From Natranaerobius trueperi (GTDB lineage: Bacteria > Bacillota > Natranaerobiia > Natranaerobiales > Natranaerobiaceae), in the NCBI RefSeq assembly GCF_002216005.1, contig NZ_NIQC01000004.1:53782-117781 (forward strand): DNA of 64,000 nucleotides, in the 5' to 3' direction. The translations under genes and the position numbers were made by a program. Of this stretch, positions 12,335-20,501 are shown one piece after another. How positions within the stretch are numbered: position 1 is the stretch's first letter; each line of letters opens with the position of its first letter. Under the pieces are notes generated by a model that ran no database searches, had not been told where the DNA came from, and was given only the letters and a program-made list of their open reading frames with translations.

Positions 12335-12865
12335 TTAGCTTGCCTCTTCTTTCTCCTTGCGAACAGCTTCAACCGCATATACAAACTTGCGAATAACTCC
12401 TTGGCAAGTGCTTGCAAATCCAGTAATAGGAGCCTGGAATGTACCTGCAACTTTTCCAAGTAGTTCTTCTCGGCTAGGTAGTTTGGCAAGCTCTTTAACT
12501 TTATCTTCACCGATCACAGAGCCCTCTAAAATTCCAGCTTTTAACTCTAGTTCTTCATTATCTTTAGCAAAGTCATTCAAGATCTTAGCAGGGGCTACTG
12601 GATCTTCAAAGCCAAACGCAATTCCAATTGGTCCTTCTAGGTGACTATCTAGATTTTCAATCCCCACTTCTTCTGCGGCTATTTTAGTCAATGTATTTTT
12701 AACTACTTTGAAATCTACTTCTGCTTCTCTTAACTTTCCTCGAAGCTCTTCCATCTGGGAAACATCAAGCCCACGATAGTCAACTAGTACGGCACCTTGT
12801 GAATTAGAAAGTTTTTCAGTAAGTTCTTGTACCAATTGTTCTTTTTGTTGCCGAGTTTTTTTCAA
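12335..12865 (-). CDS. rplJ: 50S ribosomal protein L10
   Basis: L10 anchors the L7/L12 dimers to 23S rRNA and autoregulates its operon through its leader. The protein has the standard N-terminal RNA-binding domain (SNSQGAVLVDYRGLDVSQMEELR) and a C-terminal helix that carries L7/L12. I choose the TTG at 12865 (176 residues) because AGGAGGT lies seven bases upstream; the GTG at 12874 is part of that site. The L10 leader lies directly upstream and rplL directly downstream. Confidence 0.97.
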   Translation of the reverse strand: MKKTRQQKEQLVQELTEKLSNSQGAVLVDYRGLDVSQMEELRGKLREAEVDFKVVKNTLTKIAAEEVGIENLDSHLEGPIGIAFGFEDPVAPAKILNDFAKDNEELELKAGILEGSVIGEDKVKELAKLPSREELLGKVAGTFQAPITGFASTCQGVIRKFVYAVEAVRKEKEEAS

Positions 12866-12889
12866 GCCTTTCACCTCCTATAGCTCATT

Positions 12890-13048
12890 TAAAACAAAAA
12901 AGTCTCCAACCGTAAGACAGGTAGAGACTTTTATATAGGTATAGTGAATACACTTCACCTAAAAAATTCTCTAACCTCGGTAGGGTTTTAAGCCAAAGGG
13001 CACCTACTGTCTACGGTTAGTCGAAGGACTTTATTTAGTTTAACGACA
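12890..13048 (-). ncRNA. Ribosomal protein L10 leader
   Basis: The 234-base gap between rplA and rplJ holds a structured leader. On the minus strand the 5' part CCGTAGACAGTAGGTGCCC and the 3' part GTCTCTACCTGTCTTACGG can pair over a long range, as in the Firmicutes L10 leader family (Rfam L10_leader). L10 with L7/L12 is known to bind this RNA to repress its own synthesis. The ends are approximate. Confidence 0.88.
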
Positions 13049-13053
13049 AGATT

Positions 13054-13082
13054 ATATTATCATAATCGTGTTTCTTTGGCAA
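13054..13082 (-). promoter_or_regulatory. Candidate sigma-A promoter for rplJL
   Basis: On the minus strand TTGCCA (13077-13082) and TAATAT (13054-13059) are separated by 17 bases. The pair sits just upstream of the L10 leader, in the gap after rplA, where a separate rplJL promoter is expected. Confidence 0.55.
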
Positions 13083-13099
13083 ACACTTTTCAATTAAGT

Positions 13100-13798
13100 T
13101 TAACCAGTCACTTGTTGAGGATTTATTTTGATACCTGGTCCCATCGTAGTAGAAACTGAAACGCTTTTCAAATACTGCCCTTTTGCAGCAGCAGGTCTTG
13201 CTTTAATAATAGCATCCATAAGAGCTTCAAAGTTTTCTTTTAGCTTTTCAGTTTCAAATGATGCTTTTCCAATAGGAACATGTACATTACCTGCACGATC
13301 AACTCTGAACTCAACTTTACCAGCTTTAGCATCTGTAACAGCTTTTGCTACATCATTGGTAACTGTTCCTGCTTTCGGGTTAGGCATTAACCCTTTAGGC
13401 CCTAATACTCGACCTAGTTTACCTACAAGACCCATCATATCGGGAGTGGCAATAGCAACATCAAAATCTAGAAAGCCTTCTTCAACCTTACTCACAAGAT
13501 CTTCAGCACCTACTACATCAGCACCAGCGTTTTCAGCTTCTTGTGCTTTTTCACCTTTTGCAAACACAACAACTTTCATTGATTTTCCGGTTCCATGAGG
13601 TAAGACGATTGCACCTCTAACTTGCTGGTCATTGTATTTAGGATTAACACCCAATCTACATGCAGCTTCAACCGTTTCATCAAAGTTAGCCTTACTTACT
13701 TCTTTAGCTAAATTAAACGCTTCTTCTGGTGCATATAGAGTGCTTCTATCTATCTTTTCAGATAGTTCTAAATATCTTTTCCCTCTTTTATTGGCCAT
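13100..13798 (-). CDS. rplA: 50S ribosomal protein L1
   Basis: L1 forms the mobile L1 stalk of the 50S subunit and binds both 23S rRNA and its own mRNA. The 232-residue product has the typical MANKRGKRY start and the central [19 protein letters not shown] loop. AAGGAGG lies at good distance before the ATG. It follows rplK by 71 bases, the normal L11-L1 order, and is separated from rplJ by the L10 leader and its candidate promoter. Confidence 0.98.
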   Translation of the reverse strand: MANKRGKRYLELSEKIDRSTLYAPEEAFNLAKEVSKANFDETVEAACRLGVNPKYNDQQVRGAIVLPHGTGKSMKVVVFAKGEKAQEAENAGADVVGAEDLVSKVEEGFLDFDVAIATPDMMGLVGKLGRVLGPKGLMPNPKAGTVTNDVAKAVTDAKAGKVEFRVDRAGNVHVPIGKASFETEKLKENFEALMDAIIKARPAAAKGQYLKSVSVSTTMGPGIKINPQQVTG

Positions 13799-13869
13799 AA
13801 TACTAACCTCCTTGTGGTTTTAGCGGGATCACCCTCCCACGAAACTTTTATTTTAATTATCGAAGGTGA

Positions 13870-14295
13870 TTAACCTTCGATAACAATACCCATACTGCGA
13901 GCTGTACCTTCAACCATTTTCATGGCTGCTTCTAAATCAGCTGCATTCATATCTTGCATTTTAATTTCTGCAATTTCTTTTACTTTATCTTTACCAACTG
14001 TTGCTACTTTATTAAGATTAGGCTCACCACTAGCTTTATCAATACCAGCAGCCTTCTTTAATAAAACAGCAGCAGGTGGTGTTTTAGTGATAAAGGTAAA
14101 TGAGCGGTCCTCGTAAACAGAGATCTCTACCGGAATTAACATACCTGCTTGATTAGCAGTTTTGTCGTTAAATTCTTTACAAAAAGACATTATATTAACA
14201 CCATGCTGACCTAAAGCAGGACCAACAGGTGGAGCAGGCGTCGCTTTCCCGGCTTCGATTTGTAGCTTTATTACTTGAACAACCTTTTTAGCCAT
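13870..14295 (-). CDS. rplK: 50S ribosomal protein L11
   Basis: L11 binds the GTPase-associated region of 23S rRNA and is required for RelA-type stringent sensing and thiopeptide action. The 141 residues match the family, with the N-terminal [26 protein letters not shown] motif region and the C-terminal RNA-binding domain ending near [22 protein letters not shown] precedes the ATG. It lies 23 bases after nusG and upstream of rplA. Confidence 0.98.
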   Translation of the reverse strand: MAKKVVQVIKLQIEAGKATPAPPVGPALGQHGVNIMSFCKEFNDKTANQAGMLIPVEISVYEDRSFTFITKTPPAAVLLKKAAGIDKASGEPNLNKVATVGKDKVKEIAEIKMQDMNAADLEAAMKMVEGTARSMGIVIEG

Positions 14296-14318
14296 GATCT
14301 CACCTCCTATTTTCTCTT

Positions 14319-14858
14319 TTACACTTGTTTAACTTGGTCAAAATCAAGTTCTACAGGCGTCTCCCTACCAAACATAGAAACAGTCACTTTAATTTTCTCT
14401 TTATCAGGATATACCTCTTCAATTTTACCATTAAAGTTTTCAAATGGACCTTCTAGAATCTTAACTTCATCGTTTACTTCTAAGTCAACATCTTTTCTCG
14501 GTTCTTCATACCCCATCTGTTTCATAATACCTGCAACTTCATCTTGGCTAAGGGGTACAGGTTTAGTGCCAGAACCGACAAACCCTGTCACTCCTGGAGT
14601 ATTTCGAACCACATACCATGAATCGTCATCTAATACCATTTCAACTAATACATACCCTGGGAAAACTTTTTTCTCTTGTTCCTTTCTGCGACCGTCTTTA
14701 ATGTTAACTTGTGTTTCAGTAGGAACTATCACTCGGAAAATCTTGTCGTTCATACCCATGGAGTCGACTCTTTTTTCTAAGTTAGTTTTAACTTTGTTTT
14801 CATACCCAGAATAAGTATGAACTACAAACCAATTGTTTTCCATAGTATCAGGGACCAC
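14319..14858 (-). CDS. nusG: Transcription termination/antitermination protein NusG
   Basis: NusG binds the RNA polymerase clamp and links transcription to translation or Rho. The NGN domain ([23 protein letters not shown], then the FPGYVLVEM segment) and a C-terminal KOW domain ([20 protein letters not shown]) are intact. The start is probably the GTG at 14858, about 11 bases after AGGAGG. The in-frame ATG at 14843 fits the family N-terminus but has no site of its own. The gene sits between secE and rplK. Confidence 0.96.
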   Translation of the reverse strand: MVPDTMENNWFVVHTYSGYENKVKTNLEKRVDSMGMNDKIFRVIVPTETQVNIKDGRRKEQEKKVFPGYVLVEMVLDDDSWYVVRNTPGVTGFVGSGTKPVPLSQDEVAGIMKQMGYEEPRKDVDLEVNDEVKILEGPFENFNGKIEEVYPDKEKIKVTVSMFGRETPVELDFDQVKQV

Positions 14859-14887
14859 TAGATCCCTTCCCTCCTATTTGAAAAATT

Positions 14888-15079
14888 TTAGTTGATTATA
14901 AGCTGAATTATACCTAAGAATCCTGTATCTAGGATCCAGAAATATACACCAACTAATGCAACAGTCATAAATACTACACCAGTATATGTTATCAACTGTT
15001 GCTTATTAGGCCAATTTACTTTTTTCAGCTCGGACTTTGTTTCTTTTAAGAACTTTTTAGCCTTCTGAAAGAAACCCAT
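14888..15079 (-). CDS. secE: Preprotein translocase subunit SecE
   Basis: SecE is the small essential clamp of the SecYEG protein-export channel. This 63-residue form has an amphipathic N-terminal helix (KKFLKETKSELKKVNWPNKQQL, whose KVNWP core is diagnostic) and one transmembrane helix (residues about 32-55), as usual for Gram-positive bacteria. It lies between rpmG and nusG, the conserved order. Confidence 0.96.
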   Translation of the reverse strand: MGFFQKAKKFLKETKSELKKVNWPNKQQLITYTGVVFMTVALVGVYFWILDTGFLGIIQLIIN

Positions 15080-15135
15080 ACCACTCCCACCTTTTTAAAT
15101 GACTCAGTAATTAACATACGATCTTGATTGAATTG

Positions 15136-15285
15136 TTATTTGGTTTCTTTGTGAAGTGTATGACGATTGCAAAATCTACAGTACTTGTTCAATTCAACTC
15201 TGTCCTGATCGTTCTGTTTATTTTTATAGCTCTTGTAATTTCTCTGTTTGCATTCAGTACACTCAAGAGTTATTTTAACTCGCAT
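15136..15285 (-). CDS. rpmG: 50S ribosomal protein L33
   Basis: This is a 49-residue reading frame starting [17 protein letters not shown] and ending [12 protein letters not shown]. It has two CxxC pairs (CTEC and CRFC), so it is the zinc-binding form of L33. AGGAGGTGC lies just upstream of the ATG at 15285. The position directly before secE is the standard Firmicutes order rpmG-secE-nusG. The two cysteine pairs mean it is not the cysteine-free paralogue made under zinc starvation. Confidence 0.95.
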   Translation of the reverse strand: MRVKITLECTECKQRNYKSYKNKQNDQDRVELNKYCRFCNRHTLHKETK

Positions 15286-15338
15286 CTTTAGCACCTCCTG
15301 GTAGAAACACTGCTTATAGCCAGTTTATCACTTTTACA

Positions 15339-15367
15339 AATCTATCACAACATAAACTGTATGTCAA
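15339..15367 (-). promoter_or_regulatory. Sigma-A promoter for rpmG-secE-nusG
   Basis: On the minus strand a perfect TTGACA (15362-15367) and TAGATT (15339-15344) are 17 bases apart. The pair lies after the tuf copy 2 terminator and about 55 bases before the rpmG start, so it probably drives rpmG-secE-nusG and the L11 genes. Confidence 0.7.
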
Positions 15368-15427
15368 CAGATTAACTAACAATGATTGTTACATTTTTTA
15401 GTGTAGTATACTTAATCTAATATACAT

Positions 15428-15466
15428 TAAAAGAAATCGAAAGGCCAGGGACTATGCCCTGGCCTC
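15428..15466 (-). terminator. Terminator after tuf copy 2
   Basis: AGGCCAGGG (15442-15450) and CCCTGGCCT (15457-15465) form a GC-rich stem a few bases after the tuf stop, followed on the minus strand by a T-rich tail. It separates the tRNA-tuf unit from the rpmG promoter. Confidence 0.8.
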
Positions 15467-15470
15467 TATC

Positions 15471-16673
15471 CTACTCAACAATGCTAGCTACAACACCAGC
15501 ACCAACAGTTTTACCACCTTCGCGGATAGCAAACCTTAAACCTTCTTCAATAGCGATCGGAGTAATCAACTTAATTTCCATCTGTACGTTGTCTCCTGGC
15601 ATTACCATCTCTACTCCTTCTGGTAGTTCAATTACACCGGTAACGTCTGTTGTTCTGAAGAAGAACTGAGGCCTATAACCTGGGAAGAATGGAGTGTGAC
15701 GTCCTCCCTCTTCTTTCTTTAGTACATAAACCTCTGCTTTAACATGAGTATGAGGATTGATACTTCCTGGCTTGGCCAATACCTGACCTCTTTCTATATC
15801 TTCTCTGTTTACCCCTCGTAGTAATGCTCCAATGTTGTCTCCAGCTTCTGCTGAATCCATTGACTTTCTGAACATCTCTACTCCAGTAACAACAGTCTTC
15901 TTAGGCTTATCTGCCATACCTACAATTTCTACTTCGTCGTTTACTTTAACGTCTCCTCGCTCTACTCTACCTGTTGCAACTGTCCCTCGTCCTGTGATAC
16001 TGAACACGTCTTCAATTGGCATGATAAATGGCTTATCTACATCACGCTCTGGAGTTGGGATGTAGTCATCAATTGCATCTACTAGCTCCCAAATTGGTCC
16101 ACAGCTATCACATTCGCGATCTCCACATCCACATTCAGTAGCTTTTAATGCTGAACCTGTTACAACTGGAGTATCGTCTCCTGGGAAGTCATATTCACTT
16201 AATAGATCTCTTACTTCCATCTCTACTAGTTCTAATAGTTCTTCGTCATCCACCATATCTGCTTTGTTTAAGAATACTACAATATGAGGAACCCCTACCT
16301 GACGACTTAGTAGGATGTGCTCTCTTGTCTGTGGCATAGGTCCGTCTGCTGCACTAACTACTAGTACCGCACCATCCATCTGTGCTGCACCAGTGATCAT
16401 GTTCTTTACATAGTCTGCGTGTCCTGGGCAGTCTACGTGTGCATAGTGACGATTGTCTGATTCATACTCAACGTGGGAAGTACTAATTGTAATTCCACGC
16501 TCTTTCTCTTCTGGAGCACGGTCAATCTTATCATAATCCATTCTCTCTGCTCCACCAGCTGATGAAATACAAGTAGTCATTGCTGCTGTTAAAGTCGTCT
16601 TTCCGTGGTCAACGTGACCAATGGTTCCTATATTAACATGCGGTTTCGTTCTTTCAAACTTTTCTTTACCCAT
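15471..16673 (-). CDS. tuf: Elongation factor Tu, copy 2 (complete)
   Basis: This is a complete 400-residue EF-Tu. GHVDHGKT is at 19-26, DCPGH at 82-86 and NKAD at 137-140, with domains 2 and 3 intact to the C-terminus [11 protein letters not shown]. Residues 181-191 hold a four-cysteine insert (Cys181, 183, 188, 191) in the G domain. The shared part matches tuf copy 1 with no visible difference. It lies downstream of five tRNA genes and upstream of rpmG-secE-nusG, like E. coli tufB, and ends in its own terminator, so it is probably co-transcribed with the tRNAs. Confidence 0.98.
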   Translation of the reverse strand: MGKEKFERTKPHVNIGTIGHVDHGKTTLTAAMTTCISSAGGAERMDYDKIDRAPEEKERGITISTSHVEYESDNRHYAHVDCPGHADYVKNMITGAAQMDGAVLVVSAADGPMPQTREHILLSRQVGVPHIVVFLNKADMVDDEELLELVEMEVRDLLSEYDFPGDDTPVVTGSALKATECGCGDRECDSCGPIWELVDAIDDYIPTPERDVDKPFIMPIEDVFSITGRGTVATGRVERGDVKVNDEVEIVGMADKPKKTVVTGVEMFRKSMDSAEAGDNIGALLRGVNREDIERGQVLAKPGSINPHTHVKAEVYVLKKEEGGRHTPFFPGYRPQFFFRTTDVTGVIELPEGVEMVMPGDNVQMEIKLITPIAIEEGLRFAIREGGKTVGAGVVASIVE

Positions 16674-16856
16674 ACTTAATCCTCCTTACTTATGTTTGAT
16701 TGATAATGCCACCGTCCATAAACCTTTAAACGTGATCTTTGAAATTTTCTGACATGTCCACTTCAATTATAATCGAATCGTTCATAAAAATCAAAAAATA
16801 TAGCAGTTTCAATTAAAAACAAAAAAAATATGCGTTTCACATATTTAAGGTTTAAA

Positions 16857-16933
16857 TGGTAGCGGCGCAGGGATTCGAACCCCGGACTCTGCGGGTATGA
16901 ACCGCATGCTCTAGCCAACTGAGCTACGCCGCC
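16857..16933 (-). tRNA. tRNA-Met (CAT, elongator)
   Basis: The cloverleaf has a 7-base-pair acceptor stem GGCGGCG/CGCCGCT, anticodon loop TTCATAC and an encoded ACCA end. The sequence resembles Bacillus elongator tRNA-Met rather than the initiator or the tRNA-Ile with a CAT anticodon. It is the last tRNA before tuf copy 2. Confidence 0.93.
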
Positions 16934-16938
16934 ATGTA

Positions 16939-17016
16939 TGGAGCTCACGACCGGATTTGAACCGGTGGCCTCATCCTTACCAAGGATGCGCTCTAACCTA
17001 GCTGAGCTACGCGAGC
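16939..17016 (-). tRNA. tRNA-Thr (GGT)
   Basis: Acceptor GCTCGCG pairs with CGTGAGC, the anticodon stem-loop is CATCC-TTGGTAA-GGATG with anticodon GGT, the T-arm is ACCGG-TTCAAAT-CCGGT and CCA is encoded. It reads ACC and ACT threonine codons. Confidence 0.95.
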
Positions 17017-17035
17017 TCGCTCCATAATATTCAAA

Positions 17036-17112
<77 letters not shown>

Positions 17113-17120
17113 TCGTTTGC

Positions 17121-17194
17121 TGGAGCGGGTGATGGGAATCGAACCCACGCAACTGGCTTGGAAGGCCAGGGCTCTACCACTGAGCTACACCCGC
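17121..17194 (-). tRNA. tRNA-Gly (TCC)
   Basis: Acceptor GCGGGTG pairs with CACCCGC, the anticodon arm is CTGGC-CTTCCAA-GCCAG with anticodon TCC, and CCA is encoded. It lies eight bases upstream of tRNA-fMet in the transcript. Confidence 0.95.
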
Positions 17195-17198
17195 TCGC

Positions 17199-17286
17199 TG
17201 GTGGAGAGAGAAGGATTCGAACCTTCGAAGGCTAACGCCAGCAGATTTACAGTCTGCCCCCTTTGGCCAAACTCGGGTATCTCTCC
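17199..17286 (-). tRNA. tRNA-Tyr (GTA)
   Basis: This is a class II tRNA of 88 bases with a long variable arm. The acceptor is GGAGAGA/TCTCTCC, the anticodon loop CTGTAAA carries GTA, and CCA is encoded. It is the first gene of the tRNA-tuf transcript, close to the promoter at 17322-17350. Confidence 0.95.
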
Positions 17287-17321
17287 ATAATTTTTACGCT
17301 GTCTCATCAATGACATGTGTA

Positions 17322-17350
17322 ATTATACATTTATTCTAAACAAAAGTCAA
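17322..17350 (-). promoter_or_regulatory. Sigma-A promoter for the tRNA-tuf unit
   Basis: TTGACT (17345-17350) and a perfect TATAAT (17322-17327) are 17 bases apart on the minus strand, about 35 bases before tRNA-Tyr. No other strong promoter is visible between here and tuf copy 2. Confidence 0.78.
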
Positions 17351-17364
17351 CCCTTAAGTTGAAA

Positions 17365-18006
17365 TTAATCAGCTCTAATATTTAGATAACGTTCTAACTT
17401 TCTTTTCACCCTTTGCAAGGCATTATCAATCGATTTCACATGTCTATTAAGCTCTATAGCAATTTCTTGGTAACTTTTACCCTCTAAGTAAAGCATAAGA
17501 ACTTTCCATTCAAGGCTGCTAAGGATTTCTGTCATCTTTAACTCGATATTATTATATTCTTCCCGATTTACCATTAGATATTCAGGGTCAGTTATTCTAA
17601 CGCCAGAAATCACATCTAATAAAGTTCTATCCGAATCCTCATCATAAATTGGTTTATCCAAAGAAACATAAGAATTTAGAGGAATATGCTTTTGTCTGGT
17701 AGCAGTTTTTATTGCCGTTATTATTTGACGTGTTATACATAGTTCTGCAAAGGCTTTAAACGACGATAGCTTGTCCCCTCGAAAATCCCTTATTGCCTTA
17801 TATAAACCAATCATACCTTCTTGTATAATATCTTCACGGTCCGCTCCAATTAAAAAGTATGACCTCGCTTTAGCTCGAACGAAATTTTTATACTTGCCAA
17901 TTAAAAACTCTAATGATTCATGACAACCATCTCTAGCTCTTCTAGCCACATCTTCATCACTTTTGAGATCATACTTCTGGAAAATATCCTGAGCGCCTTG
18001 ACTCAC
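17365..18006 (-). CDS. sigH: RNA polymerase sporulation sigma factor SigH
   Basis: SigH (Spo0H) directs early stationary-phase and sporulation genes. The 213-residue product has sigma region 2 (EDIIQEGMIGLYKAIRDF) and region 4 (LYLEGKSYQEIAIELNRHVKSIDNALQRVKRKL). I start at the GTG at 18006: GGAGG lies eight bases upstream, while the ATG at 18012 is only two bases from it. It lies after yacP and before the tRNA cluster. The gene agrees with a spore-lineage organism but does not prove sporulation. Confidence 0.94.
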   Translation of the reverse strand: MSQGAQDIFQKYDLKSDEDVARRARDGCHESLEFLIGKYKNFVRAKARSYFLIGADREDIIQEGMIGLYKAIRDFRGDKLSSFKAFAELCITRQIITAIKTATRQKHIPLNSYVSLDKPIYDEDSDRTLLDVISGVRITDPEYLMVNREEYNNIELKMTEILSSLEWKVLMLYLEGKSYQEIAIELNRHVKSIDNALQRVKRKLERYLNIRAD

Positions 18007-18112
18007 ATGCATCGCCTCCGGTTTATATTCTCGGGTAACAAGCTTATATTAGCTTAACACATAATAATTATACATTAACTAAAAAGAAATCGTCAAGTAA
18101 AAGAAGGGAAAA

Positions 18113-18622
18113 CTAATCACTTTGTCGAAAGCTATTAAGTTTTTCTTTCATCCTCTCATCTAAAAGATTCCCCAAAGTATTTTTACTATCATCTTTATTG
18201 ATATAACGTTTACGTATACGTTGCGTCGTCGCATTAGTAATATCTTTTAGGTTTCTAGCCGACAATCTAGCGGCTCCTTTACCTAAAATCACTCGTTGTT
18301 CCTGCCAATCAGAAGTAGCTACTTCTACATTTCCTTGGGTCACCAGTTCATATACTAGTGCTTCAATAAGGCTGTCAGCTGTTTCCCCTTCTTGGGTAAA
18401 GATTACCATAACGCCAGAACTTTCCTCTGTGTGACGTTTTTTTTCTTTAGTTAAATGTGCATCAAAAACTACTATTATTTGTTTCCATAAAATGTTTTTG
18501 AATTTAGCAAGTTCTTCGATAAGTTCCAAACGGCTAATTTCAAGACTTTCCTCGGCAGTTTGTTTGAGATTTGTCCAAGCATTTATGATATTGTAACCGT
18601 CTACAATTAAATAGTCAGTCAA
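18113..18622 (-). CDS. NYN-domain ribonuclease-like protein (YacP/Rae1 family)
   Basis: YacP proteins have a PIN-like NYN nuclease fold. The Bacillus member Rae1 is a ribosome-associated endonuclease. The hallmark LIVDGYNIINAW at the N-terminus, VVFDAH and VATSDWQEQ with the acidic catalytic residues are visible. I choose the TTG at 18622 (169 residues, the family length), which lies shortly after GGAG and removes an otherwise unlikely 28-residue N-terminal extension overlapping rlmB. Function in this organism is inferred from the family. Confidence 0.88.
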   Translation of the reverse strand: MTDYLIVDGYNIINAWTNLKQTAEESLEISRLELIEELAKFKNILWKQIIVVFDAHLTKEKKRHTEESSGVMVIFTQEGETADSLIEALVYELVTQGNVEVATSDWQEQRVILGKGAARLSARNLKDITNATTQRIRKRYINKDDSKNTLGNLLDERMKEKLNSFRQSD

Positions 18623-18656
18623 AAAATCACTCCATTTCTCCTGCAACCCAAGCTCG

Positions 18657-19394
18657 CTACCCTTCTTGTCTAAAGCGTTCGTATAATAGTAATGCAGTAG
18701 CAACACTTACATTAAGCGAATTAACATTCCCAACCATAGGTATGTTTACTAAAAAATCACAATCATTCTTTAGTTTTTCACTTATTCCAAAACCTTCACT
18801 TCCCATCACTAAAGCAAGTGGTCCTTTGAGGTCTGATTCATAATATACTGTGTCACCATCCATATCAGCACCAACAACCCAAATCCACTTTTCTTTCAAC
18901 TTAGACACTACTTGGCGAAGATTAGAAACTTTAATAACTGGTACATATTCCGATGCTCCACTAGAAGCTTTGATTACATTAGGTGTGATATCAACACTTC
19001 GCCGTTTTGGAATAATTACACCATCTACTGCTACAGCATCAGCTGTTCTTAGTATTGCGCCTAAATTTTGAGGATCTGTTAAATGATCTAAAATCAGGAG
19101 AAAAGGAGCTTTATTCTTTTTTTCTGCATTATCTAATACTTCTTCTAGTGTGTGGTACTTAAATGGCTCTACTTCTGCAGCAACACCTTGGTGCTCACCT
19201 GAAGGAACCTTCTGTTCAAATTCTTCTCTAGAAAGTTGTTGTAAAGTTATGTTGCTTTTCTTTGCACTATTTACCAATTCATTTCTGGATTTAGGGTGCA
19301 ACTCTTTATTAACATAAACTTTATATACTTTCCTTGTTCCTTGAATAGCTTCTTTCACAGAATTTTTCCCAATGATTAGCTCTTTTTTACTCAT
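18657..19394 (-). CDS. rlmB: 23S rRNA 2'-O-ribose methyltransferase, RlmB/TrmH family
   Basis: This SpoU-type methyltransferase is predicted to methylate a guanosine of 23S rRNA (G2251 in E. coli RlmB). It has the N-terminal substrate-binding domain (IIGKNSVKEAI) and the knotted SAM domain with motifs DHLTDPQNLGAILRTAD, LALVMGSEGFGIS and the final VGNVNSLNVSVATALLLYE. The length of 245 residues is normal. Its ATG overlaps the thyX stop by four bases, which suggests coupling. Confidence 0.93.
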   Translation of the reverse strand: MSKKELIIGKNSVKEAIQGTRKVYKVYVNKELHPKSRNELVNSAKKSNITLQQLSREEFEQKVPSGEHQGVAAEVEPFKYHTLEEVLDNAEKKNKAPFLLILDHLTDPQNLGAILRTADAVAVDGVIIPKRRSVDITPNVIKASSGASEYVPVIKVSNLRQVVSKLKEKWIWVVGADMDGDTVYYESDLKGPLALVMGSEGFGISEKLKNDCDFLVNIPMVGNVNSLNVSVATALLLYERFRQEG

Positions 19395-20071
19395 AATTCT
19401 TTTTTTGCCACTCCTTTATACTTACCACAACTTTTACTACCTTCTGGACATGTACCGTCAACGTCACATTGAGCACCCTCTTTTTCAAATATTACAGGAG
19501 CAACTTCTTTAACCTCATATAACATTTGTTTAGCTAACTTCCTAATTTCCCACTGCGCTCTATTACAACATCTTAGTCTAAAAAAGTTAAATAAGCTACG
19601 GGCATTAAAAGTAGCTACTAGCTGAGTCTCACAAGCATTAGGTAGTAAGTATCTTGCATCTTCTTTTGGCACCGTCTTTTTTAACTTTCTATAACTGTCA
19701 TTGAGTTCTGACATGGCCTTAATAAACTGTTCCTTCGCATTAGGATCTGATTCAATAGACGGTGGTATAACATAATCAAAGTTATCTTCAGAAACGTACC
19801 TTTGTGATTTTTGTGAATAACTAGCAATTCTATGGCGAACAAGTTGATGTGATAAAGTTCTACTAACACCATCTATGGTAAATGTGAAATTAACATGCTC
19901 AAAAGGGGATTGATGATCCATATCTTTTAGTTTTTTTATCAATTTAAACGCTTTATCTGTATCAAGTCCATTCCATAATTGTTCAGACCCTTTTGGTGAG
20001 TAGCATAACCGAGCTGCAGCAGCGACAGTTCTATCTGGCTCTTGGGAAAAATTAACTAGTTTAACCTTCAT
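19391..20071 (-). CDS. thyX: Flavin-dependent thymidylate synthase
   Basis: ThyX makes dTMP from dUMP using methylene-tetrahydrofolate and FAD/NADPH, independent of ThyA. The signature RHRx7S is present as RHRIASYSQKS, followed by the usual QRYV. I start at the ATG at 20071 (226 residues), eight bases after AAGGGG, rather than the TTG at 20089. The C-terminus carries a small cysteine-containing tail (CDVDGTCPEGSKSCG). It is inserted between mrnC and rlmB, overlaps both by a few bases, and supplies thymidylate beside the two ribonucleotide reductases of this window. Confidence 0.95.
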   Translation of the reverse strand: MKVKLVNFSQEPDRTVAAAARLCYSPKGSEQLWNGLDTDKAFKLIKKLKDMDHQSPFEHVNFTFTIDGVSRTLSHQLVRHRIASYSQKSQRYVSEDNFDYVIPPSIESDPNAKEQFIKAMSELNDSYRKLKKTVPKEDARYLLPNACETQLVATFNARSLFNFFRLRCCNRAQWEIRKLAKQMLYEVKEVAPVIFEKEGAQCDVDGTCPEGSKSCGKYKGVAKKEL

Positions 20072-20501
20072 TCTTAGCGCCCCTTCCAAATAACAAATCT
20101 GGTTGCAATAATTCTATTATCCTTTCTTTCTGATTACATAGATACAAATAACCTATTAAAGCTTCAAAAGCAGTAGATTGCCTGTATTCATAAAAATCTG
20201 CCCCTTTAGGAGGCTGATGCATTTTAGCATTTTTGCCCCGTCTAATAATTTGATACTCTTCTTCAGTCAATTCAGGAATCAGCTTCTCTAGAATCTTAGC
20301 TTGTGAAGTCGCAGAGACCACCTGTACAGTTTCTTGGTGTAAATTTTTCAAAGAGTTATACGGTGTTTGTGCATTCAAAGTTCTTACATAGAGTTCAAAT
20401 ACAGCATCACCAAGATAAGCTAAAACTTGAGGAGAATACTGCTTAGCTTCATGTGATGTTAAGTTAGGATGTTCACCGGAAAAAAACAATTGATCATTCA
20501 A
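20061..20501 (-). CDS. mrnC: Mini-ribonuclease 3
   Basis: Mini-III is an RNase III catalytic domain without the dsRNA-binding domain; it matures the ends of 23S rRNA in Firmicutes. The motif LAYLGDAVFELYVR holds the catalytic acidic residues and the later STAFEALIGYLYL completes the fold. I choose the TTG at 20501 (146 residues) because it overlaps the cysS TGA as TTGA and lies eight bases after a GAGGTGG site. Position next to cysS is conserved in Bacillus. Confidence 0.93.
   Translation of the reverse strand: MNDQLFFSGEHPNLTSHEAKQYSPQVLAYLGDAVFELYVRTLNAQTPYNSLKNLHQETVQVVSATSQAKILEKLIPELTEEEYQIIRRGKNAKMHQPPKGADFYEYRQSTAFEALIGYLYLCNQKERIIELLQPDLLFGRGAKNEG

Noticed and set aside
12890..13048. 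A small RNA gene or protein in the rplA-rplJ gap
   Set aside because: The long-range pairing and position identify it as the L10 leader.
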